Source: Humitalea rosea
Lineage (GTDB): Bacteria > Pseudomonadota > Alphaproteobacteria > Acetobacterales > Acetobacteraceae
DNA: 64,000 nucleotides
Direction: 5' to 3'
Assembly (NCBI RefSeq): GCF_003253705.1
Contig: NZ_QKYU01000010.1
Coordinates: 1-64,000 of the forward strand
Shown here: positions 16,969 to 25,393 of the stretch, one piece after another
How the letters are laid out: the number at the start of each line of letters is the position of its first letter
How positions within the stretch are numbered: position 1 is the first letter of the stretch
Translations under genes and position numbers: made by a program
The notes under the pieces: generated by a model
Told to the model about the DNA's origin: nothing
The model's input: only the letters and a program-made list of their open reading frames with translations
Databases searched by the model: none

Positions 16969-17255
16969 AGGCCATGTCTCGGCGATATCACGGAACCTTC
17001 CCAAAGGCCACCGCCGCCGCCCCTGGGGGAAGCTTCGACCGCCGCATGGCTCGGTCCAGCGCGCTACCCCGCGAGAACGAGGCGCTGCATAGCCGCTGGG
17101 GCGGGGGAAGCCTAGCCCCTTCCGCCGCTGATTTCGTGCCGCAGCTATGCCGGCGATAGGTCCTGCCGCATGGAGCCCGCCGAACGCCTGCCTTAGGGTC
17201 CTGGATATCGGAGGCGCAGGCCCGCTCCTCCTTACAGTCAAGGACGCGCCTTCAC
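16969..17255. other. intergenic region between tRNA-Glu and small secreted protein gene
   Basis: 287 bases with no supported gene. It should hold the promoters of tRNA-Glu (minus) and of the secreted-protein gene (plus). I see no clear sigma-70 pair. Frames crossing it have no family-like content. Confidence 0.5.
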
Positions 17256-17660
17256 ATGATCCCCCTGCCCCGCCTCTCGGCCATCGTCGCCGCCCTCGGC
17301 GTCGCCGCCCCGCTGCTGCTCGCGGCCCCCGCCGAGGCGCAGAGCAACGCCTGCCGTGGCCGCGGCTTCATCGATTCGGTCTATCAGACGGGCCTGGGTG
17401 GCACGAACTTCGAGTATTTCGTGATCATCCGGAACCAGACCTCGGCGCCGATGAGCTGGCAGCTCAATTTCGGCGGCTTCCCCGGCAATGTGACCCTGTT
17501 CAGCCCGCAGCTCGCCGGCAGCGCGCTCGGACCCAATGCCAGCGAGACCATCCGCTTCGGCCGTGGCACCAACGGCAACATCAACCAGGGCACCGTGGGC
17601 CGTGTCTATGACACCGCCGGCACCGGCTCGGCGACCGTCGCCATGACCAACTGCCGCTGA
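17256..17660 (+). CDS. small secreted protein with Cys-bracketed beta-rich domain
   Basis: A 134-residue protein with a clear Sec signal peptide (residues 1-28, cleavage after PAEAQS-like AEA) and a mature part of about 105 residues, rich in Asn, Gly, Thr and beta-branched residues. One cysteine is close to the mature N-terminus (NACRGRG) and one is the penultimate residue (TNCR), so an end-to-end disulfide is likely. The centre, IIRNQTSAPMSWQLNF, resembles in layout a second secreted protein at 19986-20393. I do not recognise a family. It precedes the ABC exporter genes on the same strand, with a hairpin between. Confidence 0.7.
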   Translation: MIPLPRLSAIVAALGVAAPLLLAAPAEAQSNACRGRGFIDSVYQTGLGGTNFEYFVIIRNQTSAPMSWQLNFGGFPGNVTLFSPQLAGSALGPNASETIRFGRGTNGNINQGTVGRVYDTAGTGSATVAMTNCR

Positions 17661-17670
17661 AGCACCCCGC

Positions 17671-17700
17671 CGGCCCGGATGCGTGATCGCATCCGGGCCG
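17671..17700 (+). terminator. strong GC hairpin after secreted-protein gene
   Basis: A 13-bp perfect stem (CGGCCCGGATGCG and its complement) with a TGAT loop, 11 bases after the stop codon. No T tract follows, so it may be a rho-dependent or attenuating terminator, or an mRNA 3' stabiliser. Confidence 0.6.
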
Positions 17701-17848
17701 ATGCTGTAGGCACGAACAGGCGGCAGCACCCGTCCGGACAGCCGAGGATGGCCCATGATCCCTTCGCCATGCCCGGCCCTGCCGATAACCCCATGCCACT
17801 GAACGGTGGCGCATTCCCGCCGTGATGAAACGGCCCTAGCCTCCCGTC

Positions 17849-18523
17849 ATGCTCGAATTGGTTGATATTGGCCGTTCCTATCGCGTCGGCCCCGGGCAGA
17901 TGCATATCCTGCGCGACCTGTCGCTGACCGTGGCGGCGGGGGAGCTCGTCTCCATCATGGGCGGCTCCGGCTCGGGCAAGACCACGCTGATGAACATCAT
18001 CGGCCTGCTCGACAAACCGACCAGCGGGCAATACCGGATCGATGGCCAGGATGTGCTGGGCGCCAAGGCGAGGGAGCTGTCCCGCCTGCGCAACCGGCTG
18101 ATCGGCTTCGTCTTCCAATCCTTCTTCCTGCTGCCCAGGCTCAACGCCTGGCGCAATGTCGCGCTGCCGCTGATGTACCGCGGCACGCCGGAGGCCGAGG
18201 CCCGCCGCCGCGCCATCGCCATGCTGGAGCGTGTCGGCCTTGGCGAGCGCACCGAACACATGCCGGCGATGCTCTCAGGCGGCCAGAAACAGCGGGTCGC
18301 CATCGCCCGTGCCCTGGTCGGCGAGCCCCGGGTGATCCTGGCCGACGAGCCGACCGGGGCGCTCGACCCCAAGGTCAGCCAGGAGATCATGGAGCTGTTC
18401 CTGGCGCTGAAGCGCGAATACGGCGTGCTGATCCTGATCATCACCCATGATCCTGGGGTCGCCGCGCAATGCGAGCGCCAGGTGGTGCTCGCCAATGGCG
18501 TGCTGACGGAAACCCGATGCTGA
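17849..18523 (+). CDS. ABC transporter ATP-binding protein (MacB/DevA-like)
   Basis: A 224-residue ATPase of the MacB/LolD/DevA group, which powers mechanotransmission-type export. Walker A GGSGSGKTT is at residues 38-46, the signature LSGGQKQRVAIARAL near 140, and Walker B VILADEPTGALD near 160; the spacer and the QSFFLLPRL Q-loop are typical of the MacB family. It overlaps the permease gene by 7 bases. Together with the downstream TolC and membrane fusion protein it would form a complete tripartite exporter. Confidence 0.93.
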   Translation: MLELVDIGRSYRVGPGQMHILRDLSLTVAAGELVSIMGGSGSGKTTLMNIIGLLDKPTSGQYRIDGQDVLGAKARELSRLRNRLIGFVFQSFFLLPRLNAWRNVALPLMYRGTPEAEARRRAIAMLERVGLGERTEHMPAMLSGGQKQRVAIARALVGEPRVILADEPTGALDPKVSQEIMELFLALKREYGVLILIITHDPGVAAQCERQVVLANGVLTETRC

Positions 18524-19689
18524 CACGCGTGATCGCCGAGGCCGCGGCCAACCTCCTCGCCTCCCGCCAGCGTTCGGCGCTGGCCTTGCTCGGCATCGTG
18601 ATCGGCGCGGGCGCGGTGATCGCCATGCTGAACGTCGGGGCCATCGCGCGGGAGGAGACCATCCGCCAGTTCCGCCAGCTCGGCACCGACATACTGACGC
18701 TGCGCGCGGATGGCCTGACCGGGCTCGGCAATTTCCAGCTCGGCGATATCGAGGCGGTGCCGGAGATGGTGCCCGGCGTCGCCGAGATCGCGCCCTTCGT
18801 GATCGGCGGCGGCAGCATGTCCTTCGAGGGCACGACCGCCGGCGGCTCCCAGCTCGGCGTCACCGCCGCCTTCGCGCATGTCTCGCGGCTGCGGCTGGAA
18901 TCGGGGCGCTTCATTTCGGACCATGATCGGTACGAGCTGTACACGGTGATCGGCGCCGGCCTCGCGCGGCAATTGTCCAACCCCTATGCGATGGTGCGCG
19001 TCGGCTCGGGGCTGCGCCTCGGCCGCTACGTCTTCACCGTCATCGGCATCCTGGAGCCGGTGCTGCAAAGCCCGATGATGCCGGTGGACATCGACAGCAC
19101 GATGTTCGTCTCCCTGCCCAATGTCCGCCGCATCCTGTCCAACCCGAGCCTGTCCATGGCCATCGCCCGGATGCGGCCGGAGGCGGAGCCGGAAGCCGTC
19201 ACCGAACAGTTGCAGCGCTACCTCGGGCCGCGGCTGCGGGATGCGACGCTGAGCGTGCAGAGCGCGAAGCAGCTGATCGCGGGGATGCAGAGCCAGATGC
19301 AGCTCTTCACCCTGCTGCTGGGCGCGGTCGGCGCCATCGCGCTGGCGCTGGGGGGCGTCGGGGTGATGAACATCATGCTGGTCTCGATCGCGGAGCGGCG
19401 ACGGGAGATCGGCGTGCGCCTCGCGATCGGCGCCGAACCGGGCGACATCCGCACCCTGTTCCTGGCCGAGGCGGTGATCCTCTCGGTCACCGGCGGGCTG
19501 ATCGGGATCGGGCTTGGCCTGGCCGGGGCCTATGGCTTCGCCAAGCTCTCGGGCTGGGCCTTCGTGCTGTCACCCACCGCCGCCCCGCTGGGCGCCGGGG
19601 TCTCGGTCATGGTCGGCATCTTCTTCGGCTTCTACCCCGCCGTCATGGCGTCGCGGCTGGACCCGATCGAGGCCTTGCGGGCGGAATAG
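18517..19689 (+). CDS. ABC transporter permease (MacB/FtsX family)
   Basis: A 390-residue MacB-type permease. One N-terminal membrane helix (about 22-42) is followed by a large periplasmic domain (about 45-270) and three C-terminal helices, with the FtsX-family motif GGVGVMNIMLVSIAERRREIG near residue 285. Family members do not carry substrates through the membrane but push them from the periplasm through a TolC channel. The ATPase is a separate gene, as in DevBCA systems. The start at 18517 lies inside the ATPase stop region. The 3' end overlaps an antisense lipoprotein-like frame. Confidence 0.92.
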   Translation: MLTRVIAEAAANLLASRQRSALALLGIVIGAGAVIAMLNVGAIAREETIRQFRQLGTDILTLRADGLTGLGNFQLGDIEAVPEMVPGVAEIAPFVIGGGSMSFEGTTAGGSQLGVTAAFAHVSRLRLESGRFISDHDRYELYTVIGAGLARQLSNPYAMVRVGSGLRLGRYVFTVIGILEPVLQSPMMPVDIDSTMFVSLPNVRRILSNPSLSMAIARMRPEAEPEAVTEQLQRYLGPRLRDATLSVQSAKQLIAGMQSQMQLFTLLLGAVGAIALALGGVGVMNIMLVSIAERRREIGVRLAIGAEPGDIRTLFLAEAVILSVTGGLIGIGLGLAGAYGFAKLSGWAFVLSPTAAPLGAGVSVMVGIFFGFYPAVMASRLDPIEALRAE

Positions 19690-19948
19690 GCTCCGGCCCA
19701 GTTTGCTCCGGCCCAGTTTGCTCCGGCAGGATGATCGGCGGATCGCCGGTCGGCAAGGTGATCGGCGGATCGCCGGTCGGCTCGGCGATGGCGGTGACGG
19801 GCAGGCTCGTGGTGTCGCGCGGCATGCTGGCCTCGATCGCCGGCGCCGTGATGACCGCGGGCGTCGCGCAGCCTGCCAGCAGCAGGCTCGCGCCGATGGC
19901 GCAGATGCTCCAAAGCTCGCCGGGGTTGCTCCCGACGGGCCTGGGCAT
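19643..19948 (-). CDS. putative small proline-rich lipoprotein
   Basis: A 101-residue frame with a plausible lipoprotein signal: hydrophobic stretch ICAIGASLLLAGC with lipobox Cys27, then a low-complexity tail rich in Pro, Thr and Gly. The tail is built from tandem DNA repeats: a 22-bp block twice with a 27-bp period (19733 and 19760) and a 15-bp block (CTCCGGCCCAGTTTG) at 19691 and 19706. The last 47 bases are antisense to the permease 3' end. No good ribosome binding site precedes ATG 19948. It may be a real surface lipoprotein or a chance frame over repeats. Confidence 0.42.
   Translation of the reverse strand: MPRPVGSNPGELWSICAIGASLLLAGCATPAVITAPAIEASMPRDTTSLPVTAIAEPTGDPPITLPTGDPPIILPEQTGPEQTGPEPIPPARPRSGPAATP
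19691..19781. repeat. short tandem repeats after the permease gene
   Basis: Two exact 15-bp copies of CTCCGGCCCAGTTTG (19691-19705, 19706-19720) with a partial third, then two 22-bp copies starting at 19733 and 19760. Both periods are multiples of three in the minus-strand frame, so copy changes would keep the putative lipoprotein in frame. Confidence 0.7.
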
Positions 19949-19985
19949 GGTGCAGGATGCGGTCCGGATCAGCGGCCGCGCCCCG

Positions 19986-20393
19986 TCAGTTGCGCTGGGA
20001 GCAGGAGGTGACGCGCAGGGTCACGGTGCTGCCCTGGAGCGAGCCCGGAAAGGCCTGGATGCTCGGGCGCTCGGACCGCTCGCCGGGATTGGCGTTGTCC
20101 ACGAAGATGCTGCCGGAGGTGGTGTCGTTGCCTTTGGTCAGCGTGATCTGGACCTGGTATTGCAGGCGGATGTTGCTGATGTTGCTGATCACCAGATGGA
20201 TCGGCTGGCCCGGGTTGGGCTGGAAGATGCGGTCGAGCCGCAGACGGCAGAAGCTCTGCGTCGGCGCATGATATTGGCGGTTCTGGCCCTGCCATTCGTA
20301 GCCGCTGCTCTGCGCAATCGCGGCGCCGCCGCCAACGGCGGTCATCGCGGCGAGGGTCACCGCCGCCAAGGCGGTCTTGAATCCGGTCTTCAT
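19986..20393 (-). CDS. small secreted protein with Cys-bracketed beta-rich domain (second copy type)
   Basis: A 135-residue secreted protein: signal peptide at residues 1-27 (KTGFKTALAAVTLAAMTAV, then an AIA-Q site), mature part of about 108 residues with one Cys near the start (SFCRLRLD) and one near the end (VTSCSQRN). The middle IHLVISNISNIRLQYQVQITL alternates hydrophobic residues like beta strands. The build matches the secreted protein at 17256-17660, although sequence identity is low. AAGGAA 10 bases before ATG 20393 supports the start over an earlier ATG at 20414. It is divergent from tolC and may be co-regulated with it. Confidence 0.7.
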   Translation of the reverse strand: MKTGFKTALAAVTLAAMTAVGGGAAIAQSSGYEWQGQNRQYHAPTQSFCRLRLDRIFQPNPGQPIHLVISNISNIRLQYQVQITLTKGNDTTSGSIFVDNANPGERSERPSIQAFPGSLQGSTVTLRVTSCSQRN

Positions 20394-20597
20394 GTCCAAA
20401 TTTCCTTCATTCAACGTCTGGCCCGGTTTGGCCTTTCGCTAAGTGAAACTGTTGCGCTGAATCACGCATCACGGCAATTCGCTGAAAACGATGGCATCGA
20501 TAGGCGGAAGGCGGCATGCCTTCCTTGCCGCGCGCCCCTGGCGGTGAGAGATTTTTCGTGACGTTGTACGAATTTGAATCAGCGTGGAGTGGACCGG

Positions 20598-22052
20598 GTG
20601 GCGGTGCGGGGCGGTGCGGGGCTGGCTTTTGCGGTGCTGCTGTCCTCGGTGACGGCATCGGCCCAGCCGCGTCCGGCGGCCCAGCCACCTGCCGATGCCC
20701 TGGCGCTGACCCTGCCGGAGGCAGTCTACCTCGGCCTGCGCGGCAATCGCGCCATCCGGGGCGATTACCTGCAACGTATCGCCGACCGCTTCGCCCTGCG
20801 CGTCGTGGAAAACGGCTTCATGCCGCGGCTGACCATCGCGGGCGACGTCTCGCGGGCCCGCACGGCCGGGGTCAATACCAGCCAGGGTTCGGTGGGGCCC
20901 GTGGTGACCGTCGATACGCCGACCGGCGCGCGCTTCACCTTCGCCTGGCTCGCGACCCAGACCAATGTGCGCGGGCAGGACCCGCAAGCGCCGTCACAGC
21001 TGAGCTTCCAGGTCATCCAGCCGCTGCTGTCCGGCGGCGGCGTCGATTACGCCCTGGCCCCGCGGCGGATTGGGCGCATCTCCGAACAAAGCGCGCGGCT
21101 GCGGCTGAAGGCGCAGGTGATCGACCAGATCTCGCTGATCATCATCGGCTACCGCAGCCTGCTGCAGGCCCAGGAACAGGTCAGGATCTCCACCGAGGCG
21201 CTGCGCCGCGCCCGCGAACTCGTCGAGGTGAACCGCGCCTTGATCGCCGCCGGCCGCCTCGCGGAGGTCGAGCTGATCCAGTCCGAGGCCAGCATCGCGC
21301 AGCAGGAATTGCAGCTGATCGGCGCCCGCAACGGCAATGAGGCCGCGCGCCTCGCGCTGCTGGTGCTGATGGGCGTGGACCCCTCCACCAGCATCCGGGC
21401 CAGCGAACGGCCCTCGGCCCCTTCGGTGCGCGTCGATCTCGGCCGCGCCTTGCAGATCGCGTATCAGACCCAGCCCGCCTATCTCTCCCAGCTGCTCGCC
21501 ATCGAGATCAACAAGATCAACCTCGACGTCGCCCGCAACCAGCGCCTGTGGGAGGTCAACCTCGTCGCCGGCAGCGGGCAGCAGGCGCTGCGCTCCCAGG
21601 TGCTGGACACCATCGGCGCGCTCAGCACCGTGCGGTCGGACTTCAACATCGGCTTGCAGATCAACATCCCGATCGGCTTCCTGTCGCGCGAGCAGCAGGA
21701 GGTGAACGCCACCGTCGCCCTGCGCCAGTCCGAGGTGCAGGCCGAACAGGCCCGCGACCGCGTCCGCCAGCAGGCCGAGGACGCGGTCCGCAGCATCGAG
21801 GCGCAGCGCCGCCAGGCCGAGCTGGCCCGCCGCGCCCGCGAGCTGACGGCGTTGCAGCTGGAGGCCGAGCTGATCAAGCTCCAGGCCGGGCGCTCCAGCA
21901 ACTTCCAGGTCGTCTCCTTCCAGACCGCGTTGCAGCAGGCCGAAAGCACGGAGCTGAACGCCGTCGTCGCCTATCTCAACACGCTGACGACGATGGATCA
22001 GGTCCTCGGGACCACGCTCGATACCTGGCGCATCTCGCTGAACGATCAATGA
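20598..22052 (+). CDS. TolC family outer membrane efflux protein
   Basis: A 484-residue TolC-like channel: signal peptide ending ASAQ (about residue 24), then two repeats of long helices with beta strands, rich in Ala, Arg, Glu and Gln (QLLAIEINKINLDVARNQ; QEVNATVALRQSEVQAEQARDRVRQ). It forms the outer-membrane duct of tripartite exporters. The start is uncertain. I prefer GTG 20598 because GGAG lies 8 bases upstream; TTG 20574 is the first possible codon. The stop overlaps the ATG of the sensor-adaptor gene, so the channel and adaptor are translationally coupled. Confidence 0.88.
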   Translation: MAVRGGAGLAFAVLLSSVTASAQPRPAAQPPADALALTLPEAVYLGLRGNRAIRGDYLQRIADRFALRVVENGFMPRLTIAGDVSRARTAGVNTSQGSVGPVVTVDTPTGARFTFAWLATQTNVRGQDPQAPSQLSFQVIQPLLSGGGVDYALAPRRIGRISEQSARLRLKAQVIDQISLIIIGYRSLLQAQEQVRISTEALRRARELVEVNRALIAAGRLAEVELIQSEASIAQQELQLIGARNGNEAARLALLVLMGVDPSTSIRASERPSAPSVRVDLGRALQIAYQTQPAYLSQLLAIEINKINLDVARNQRLWEVNLVAGSGQQALRSQVLDTIGALSTVRSDFNIGLQINIPIGFLSREQQEVNATVALRQSEVQAEQARDRVRQQAEDAVRSIEAQRRQAELARRARELTALQLEAELIKLQAGRSSNFQVVSFQTALQQAESTELNAVVAYLNTLTTMDQVLGTTLDTWRISLNDQ

Positions 22053-24346
22053 TGGATACTGCCGTCCCCTCGGCGGAGGCCGCGCGTCTCGCGGCCCTTG
22101 AGCGCTACGCCATCCTGGACACCCCGCCCGAGGCCGGCTTCGACGACATCGCCCGCCTTGCCGCGATCCTGACCGGCTGCGGCATGGCCTATATCGCCTT
22201 GCTCGATGCCGGGCGGCAGTGGCTGAAATCCGCGCATGGCTTCGATGCCGCGCTGCTGACCTGCCCGCGCGACGCTGCCTTCTGCAACGACACCATCCAG
22301 TCGGCCGGCCTGCTGGTGGTGCCGGACCTGGCCGAGCATCCGCGCTACGCCCGCTACGCCACGGTGATCGGCCCACCCTTCCTGCGCTTCTACGCCGGGG
22401 CGCCGCTGGTGACGGCGGATGGCTTCGCGCTCGGCACGCTCTGCGTCGTCGATACCGCGCCGCGGCTGCTGACCGAGGCCCAGCGCCAGGGGCTGGCTTT
22501 GCTCGCCGCGCGCGTGGTGACGGAGCTGGAGCTGCGCCGGCGGATGCTGGAGCTGGACACCACCCAATCCCGCCTCGCCCTCTCCGAGGCCGAGCTGCGC
22601 GAAATGCACGACCAGCTGGAGCTGGACTACCAGGGCGCCATGGACAGCATGGCCGATGGCCTGCTGACGATCGGCACCGATGGCGCCGTCGCCGCGATCA
22701 ACGAGGCCGCGGCGGCGATGCTGGGCCTCGACCATGCCGCGGCCCATGGCGCCACCTTGCAATCCCTGTTGCCGGAGGATGGCAGCGGCGACGATCTGCT
22801 CGACGCGCTGCTGGCACCGATCGGCGACGGCGGCCCGCCGGTGCGCCGCAAGGTGGGCTTCGGCGCGCGGCGGCTCTCGGTGCTCAGCAGCGCCTACCGG
22901 ATGCGGGTCGGCGCCCGGCGCGGGCGGCTCGCGCTCACCGCCTCGCTCACCGACATCACCGAGACCGAGCGCCTCGCGGAGGCCGAGGCCATCCTGGTCC
23001 GCGACCTCGCCGAGCAGCATCGCAAGTTGCAGACCGCCTATCTCCAGATGGAAGACTCCGCGACCCGCATCCGCGAGACGGCGCGGCGGGTGCGGGTCGC
23101 GCGGATCGCGGGGGGCATCGGGGTCGCGGGGCTGTTCCTGGCGGCCGGGCTCTACGCCTGGGTGCCCTCGCCGGCCGATTGGGGCGGGCCGGCGGAGACC
23201 AGCACCGGCGGCACGGCCATCACCATGGCCCCCGAGCATGTCTCCGCCCGCATCGCCGTGGTGGGGATGCTGGATGCGGGATCGGTGGTCAGCGTGATCG
23301 GGCCGTTCGACGGTCTCGTGCAGGACCGCCTGTTCCGCTACGGCGGCCAGGTCGAGCGCGGGCAGCCGCTGCTGCGGCTGAACCTGAACGAGGTCGAGGT
23401 GCGGCTGCGCGATGCCCGCAGCGCGCAGATTCGCGCGCGCCAGCGGGTCGCCGAATTGCGCGGCTGGGCCACGGGGTTCGAGGTCGCCCGCGCCCGCCGC
23501 AGCGTGGCCGGGGCGGAGCTCGAAGCCTCCGACATCGCCGCCCGCGCGGCGCAGACGCGGATGCTGCTCTCGCGCGGGATCATCGCCGCCGACGAACATC
23601 GCGCGCTGGTGCAGCAGCAACGCAACCAGGCGCTCCAGCTCCAGGCGGCGCAGAACGACCTGGAGGCCACCCTGGCGCGCGGCGATCCGCAGACCTTGCG
23701 CATCGCCGAGCTTGAGCTCGCCAATGCCGAGGCCAAGGTGCAGGAGCTGGAGGCCGATGTCGCCAATGCGACCGTGCTGGCCCCGGTCGAGGGCGTGGTG
23801 CTGATGCCGCCCGAGCCGCAGGGCGGCCGCCGCGCCGAGACCATCGAGCCCGGCTCCCGCGTTCAGCGCGGCCAGACCATGTTCACCATCGGCGCGCTGG
23901 AAAGCTTCCAGGTGCGTGCCACGGTGGATGAGATCGACGTGAACAAGGTCCGCGTCGGGCAGGCGGTGACGGTGACGGGCGATGCCTTCGGGGATCTGGT
24001 GCTGGAGGGGCGGGTGACCAGCGTCGCCGCCCAGGCGGGGGGCGAGTCCTCCGGCCGCAGCGGCATGCCGACCTTCCCGGTGACGGTCGCCGTCGATGGG
24101 CTGACGGTCGCGCAGCGGCGCCAATTGGCGGTCGGCATGTCGGCCAGCCTGTCGATCGTCACCTACGACCAGCCCGAGGCGCTGGTGCTGCCGCCCTATG
24201 CGATCCGCGACCAGGACGGGCAGCGCGTGGTGCGGGTGCGGGCCGATGGGCAGGACCGGATGGTGCCGGTCACGCTCGGGATCAGCACGCCGGGCGGGGT
24301 CGAGGTCCGCAGCGGCCTGCATGCGGGCGATGTGGTGTTGCCGTGA
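22049..24346 (+). CDS. GAF-PAS sensor fused to a periplasmic membrane fusion (HlyD/MacA-like) adaptor
   Basis: A 765-residue protein of unusual design. Residues about 18-165 are a GAF domain of the ILDTPPE type (RQWLKSAHGFD, LRFYAGAPL, LGTLCVVD). About 170-195 is a coiled coil, and 195-310 is a PAS-like domain (MDSMADGLLTIGTDGAVAAINE) followed by another helix. One membrane helix lies at about 350-372. The rest, about 390-765, is a membrane fusion protein: half-lipoyl motif GPFDGLVQDRLFRYGGQV, alpha-hairpin coiled coil (about 455-575), second lipoyl half with APVEGVV, then beta-barrel and membrane-proximal domains. The inferred topology puts the sensors in the cytoplasm and the adaptor in the periplasm. 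ATGA overlap with tolC; oxyR starts 16 bases later. A normal HlyD/MacA adaptor is 350-450 residues with no sensor. Confidence 0.88.
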   Translation: MMDTAVPSAEAARLAALERYAILDTPPEAGFDDIARLAAILTGCGMAYIALLDAGRQWLKSAHGFDAALLTCPRDAAFCNDTIQSAGLLVVPDLAEHPRYARYATVIGPPFLRFYAGAPLVTADGFALGTLCVVDTAPRLLTEAQRQGLALLAARVVTELELRRRMLELDTTQSRLALSEAELREMHDQLELDYQGAMDSMADGLLTIGTDGAVAAINEAAAAMLGLDHAAAHGATLQSLLPEDGSGDDLLDALLAPIGDGGPPVRRKVGFGARRLSVLSSAYRMRVGARRGRLALTASLTDITETERLAEAEAILVRDLAEQHRKLQTAYLQMEDSATRIRETARRVRVARIAGGIGVAGLFLAAGLYAWVPSPADWGGPAETSTGGTAITMAPEHVSARIAVVGMLDAGSVVSVIGPFDGLVQDRLFRYGGQVERGQPLLRLNLNEVEVRLRDARSAQIRARQRVAELRGWATGFEVARARRSVAGAELEASDIAARAAQTRMLLSRGIIAADEHRALVQQQRNQALQLQAAQNDLEATLARGDPQTLRIAELELANAEAKVQELEADVANATVLAPVEGVVLMPPEPQGGRRAETIEPGSRVQRGQTMFTIGALESFQVRATVDEIDVNKVRVGQAVTVTGDAFGDLVLEGRVTSVAAQAGGESSGRSGMPTFPVTVAVDGLTVAQRRQLAVGMSASLSIVTYDQPEALVLPPYAIRDQDGQRVVRVRADGQDRMVPVTLGISTPGGVEVRSGLHAGDVVLP

Positions 24347-24362
24347 CCAGGAGGGATGGGCG

Positions 24363-25325
24363 ATGAATCTGGCCGGGCTGAGCTTTCGCGACCTCGAATA
24401 CGTCACCGCCGTGGGCGAGCATCTGCATTTCGGCAAGGCAGCCCAATCCTGCGCCGTCAGCCAGCCCACGCTCAGCGCCCAGATCCGCAAGCTGGAGGAG
24501 TTCCTGGGCGTCGTGATCTTCGAACGCGGCGGGCGCGGCGTGCTGGTCACCGAACGCGGCGAGCCGGTCATCGCCCAGGCGCGGGTGATCCTGGCCGAGG
24601 GCCGGCGCCTCGGCGAGATCGCGCAGGCCGGCGCGGAGCCGCTGGTCGGCACCTTCCGCCTCGGCGTGATCGCGACGCTCTGCCCCTACCTCGTACCGCT
24701 GCTGTTGCAGCCGCTGCGGGAGCGCTACCCGCGGCTTCGGCTGCTCTTCACCGAGGGGCTGACCGCGAGCCTGGTGCAGGCGCTGGAGGCAGGGGAGCTG
24801 GATGCCATCGTCGCCTCCGCGCCGATCAAGGAGGCCGAGTTCACCACTTTGCCGCTGTTCCGCGAGCCCTTCATCCTGGCGGTCCCGCGCGACCATCCGC
24901 TGGCCACCATCGACCGCGTGGATCAGGAGGATCTGCCGGCCGATGAGCTGATCCTGCTGAACGAGGGGCATTGCCTGCGCGACCAGGCCCTGTTGCTCTG
25001 CCCGAGCCGGGCACGCGGGAGCGGGCGCGGCACCGATGGCTTGCAGGCGGCGAGCCTGGAGACGCTGCGCCAGATGATCGGCGCGGGCATCGGCTGCTCG
25101 CTGCTGCCGCAGTTGGCGGTGCAGATCGGCGCTTTGCTGGACGACATGGTGGCCTACCGGAAAATCCATGGCGGGGTCACGCCGGGCCGGGATGTGGCGC
25201 TGTTCCACCGCACCAGCTTCGGCCGCATCCGGGAGGTCCGGATGCTGCGGGAGTTGATGCTGGACGCGGTGGCGGCGGCGGGGACCATCGAGGTGCATGC
25301 AAGGCCGTCGACGCGGCGGCGTTGA
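24363..25325 (+). CDS. oxyR: LysR-type regulator, OxyR (hydrogen peroxide sensor)
   Basis: A 320-residue LysR-type protein with N-terminal winged HTH (HFGKAAQSCAVSQPTLSAQIRKLE, split over residues 22-45) and a regulatory domain. The OxyR redox motif GHCLRDQALLLC is present: Cys204 and Cys213 are nine residues apart, as Cys199 and Cys208 of the E. coli protein, so it should sense peroxide by disulfide formation. AGGAGGG before ATG 24363 gives a strong start. It follows the sensor-adaptor gene by 16 bases on the same strand and may be in one operon with it; no katG or ahpC target is adjacent. Confidence 0.9.
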   Translation: MNLAGLSFRDLEYVTAVGEHLHFGKAAQSCAVSQPTLSAQIRKLEEFLGVVIFERGGRGVLVTERGEPVIAQARVILAEGRRLGEIAQAGAEPLVGTFRLGVIATLCPYLVPLLLQPLRERYPRLRLLFTEGLTASLVQALEAGELDAIVASAPIKEAEFTTLPLFREPFILAVPRDHPLATIDRVDQEDLPADELILLNEGHCLRDQALLLCPSRARGSGRGTDGLQAASLETLRQMIGAGIGCSLLPQLAVQIGALLDDMVAYRKIHGGVTPGRDVALFHRTSFGRIREVRMLRELMLDAVAAAGTIEVHARPSTRRR

Positions 25326-25393
25326 CCGCCCGCTGACCTCGTAGGGCTGGGAGGTGGGATCGAAGCGGGCCGGCACGGGTCAATGCAAGATCG

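Noticed and set aside
16770-16991. A short minus-strand frame over the tRNA gene
   Set aside because: Its apparent peptide is a translation of tRNA-Glu.
20394-20470. GAAAG-N16-CGTT before the secreted-protein gene at 19986-20393 as an EcfG promoter
   Set aside because: The -35 lacks the AAC core, so it is weaker than the five accepted candidates.
22046-24652. An 868-codon open frame on the minus strand opposite the sensor-adaptor gene
   Set aside because: High-GC antisense shadow: composition dominated by Arg, His, Gln, Gly; no domain, no ribosome site. The plus-strand frame has clear GAF, PAS and HlyD motifs.
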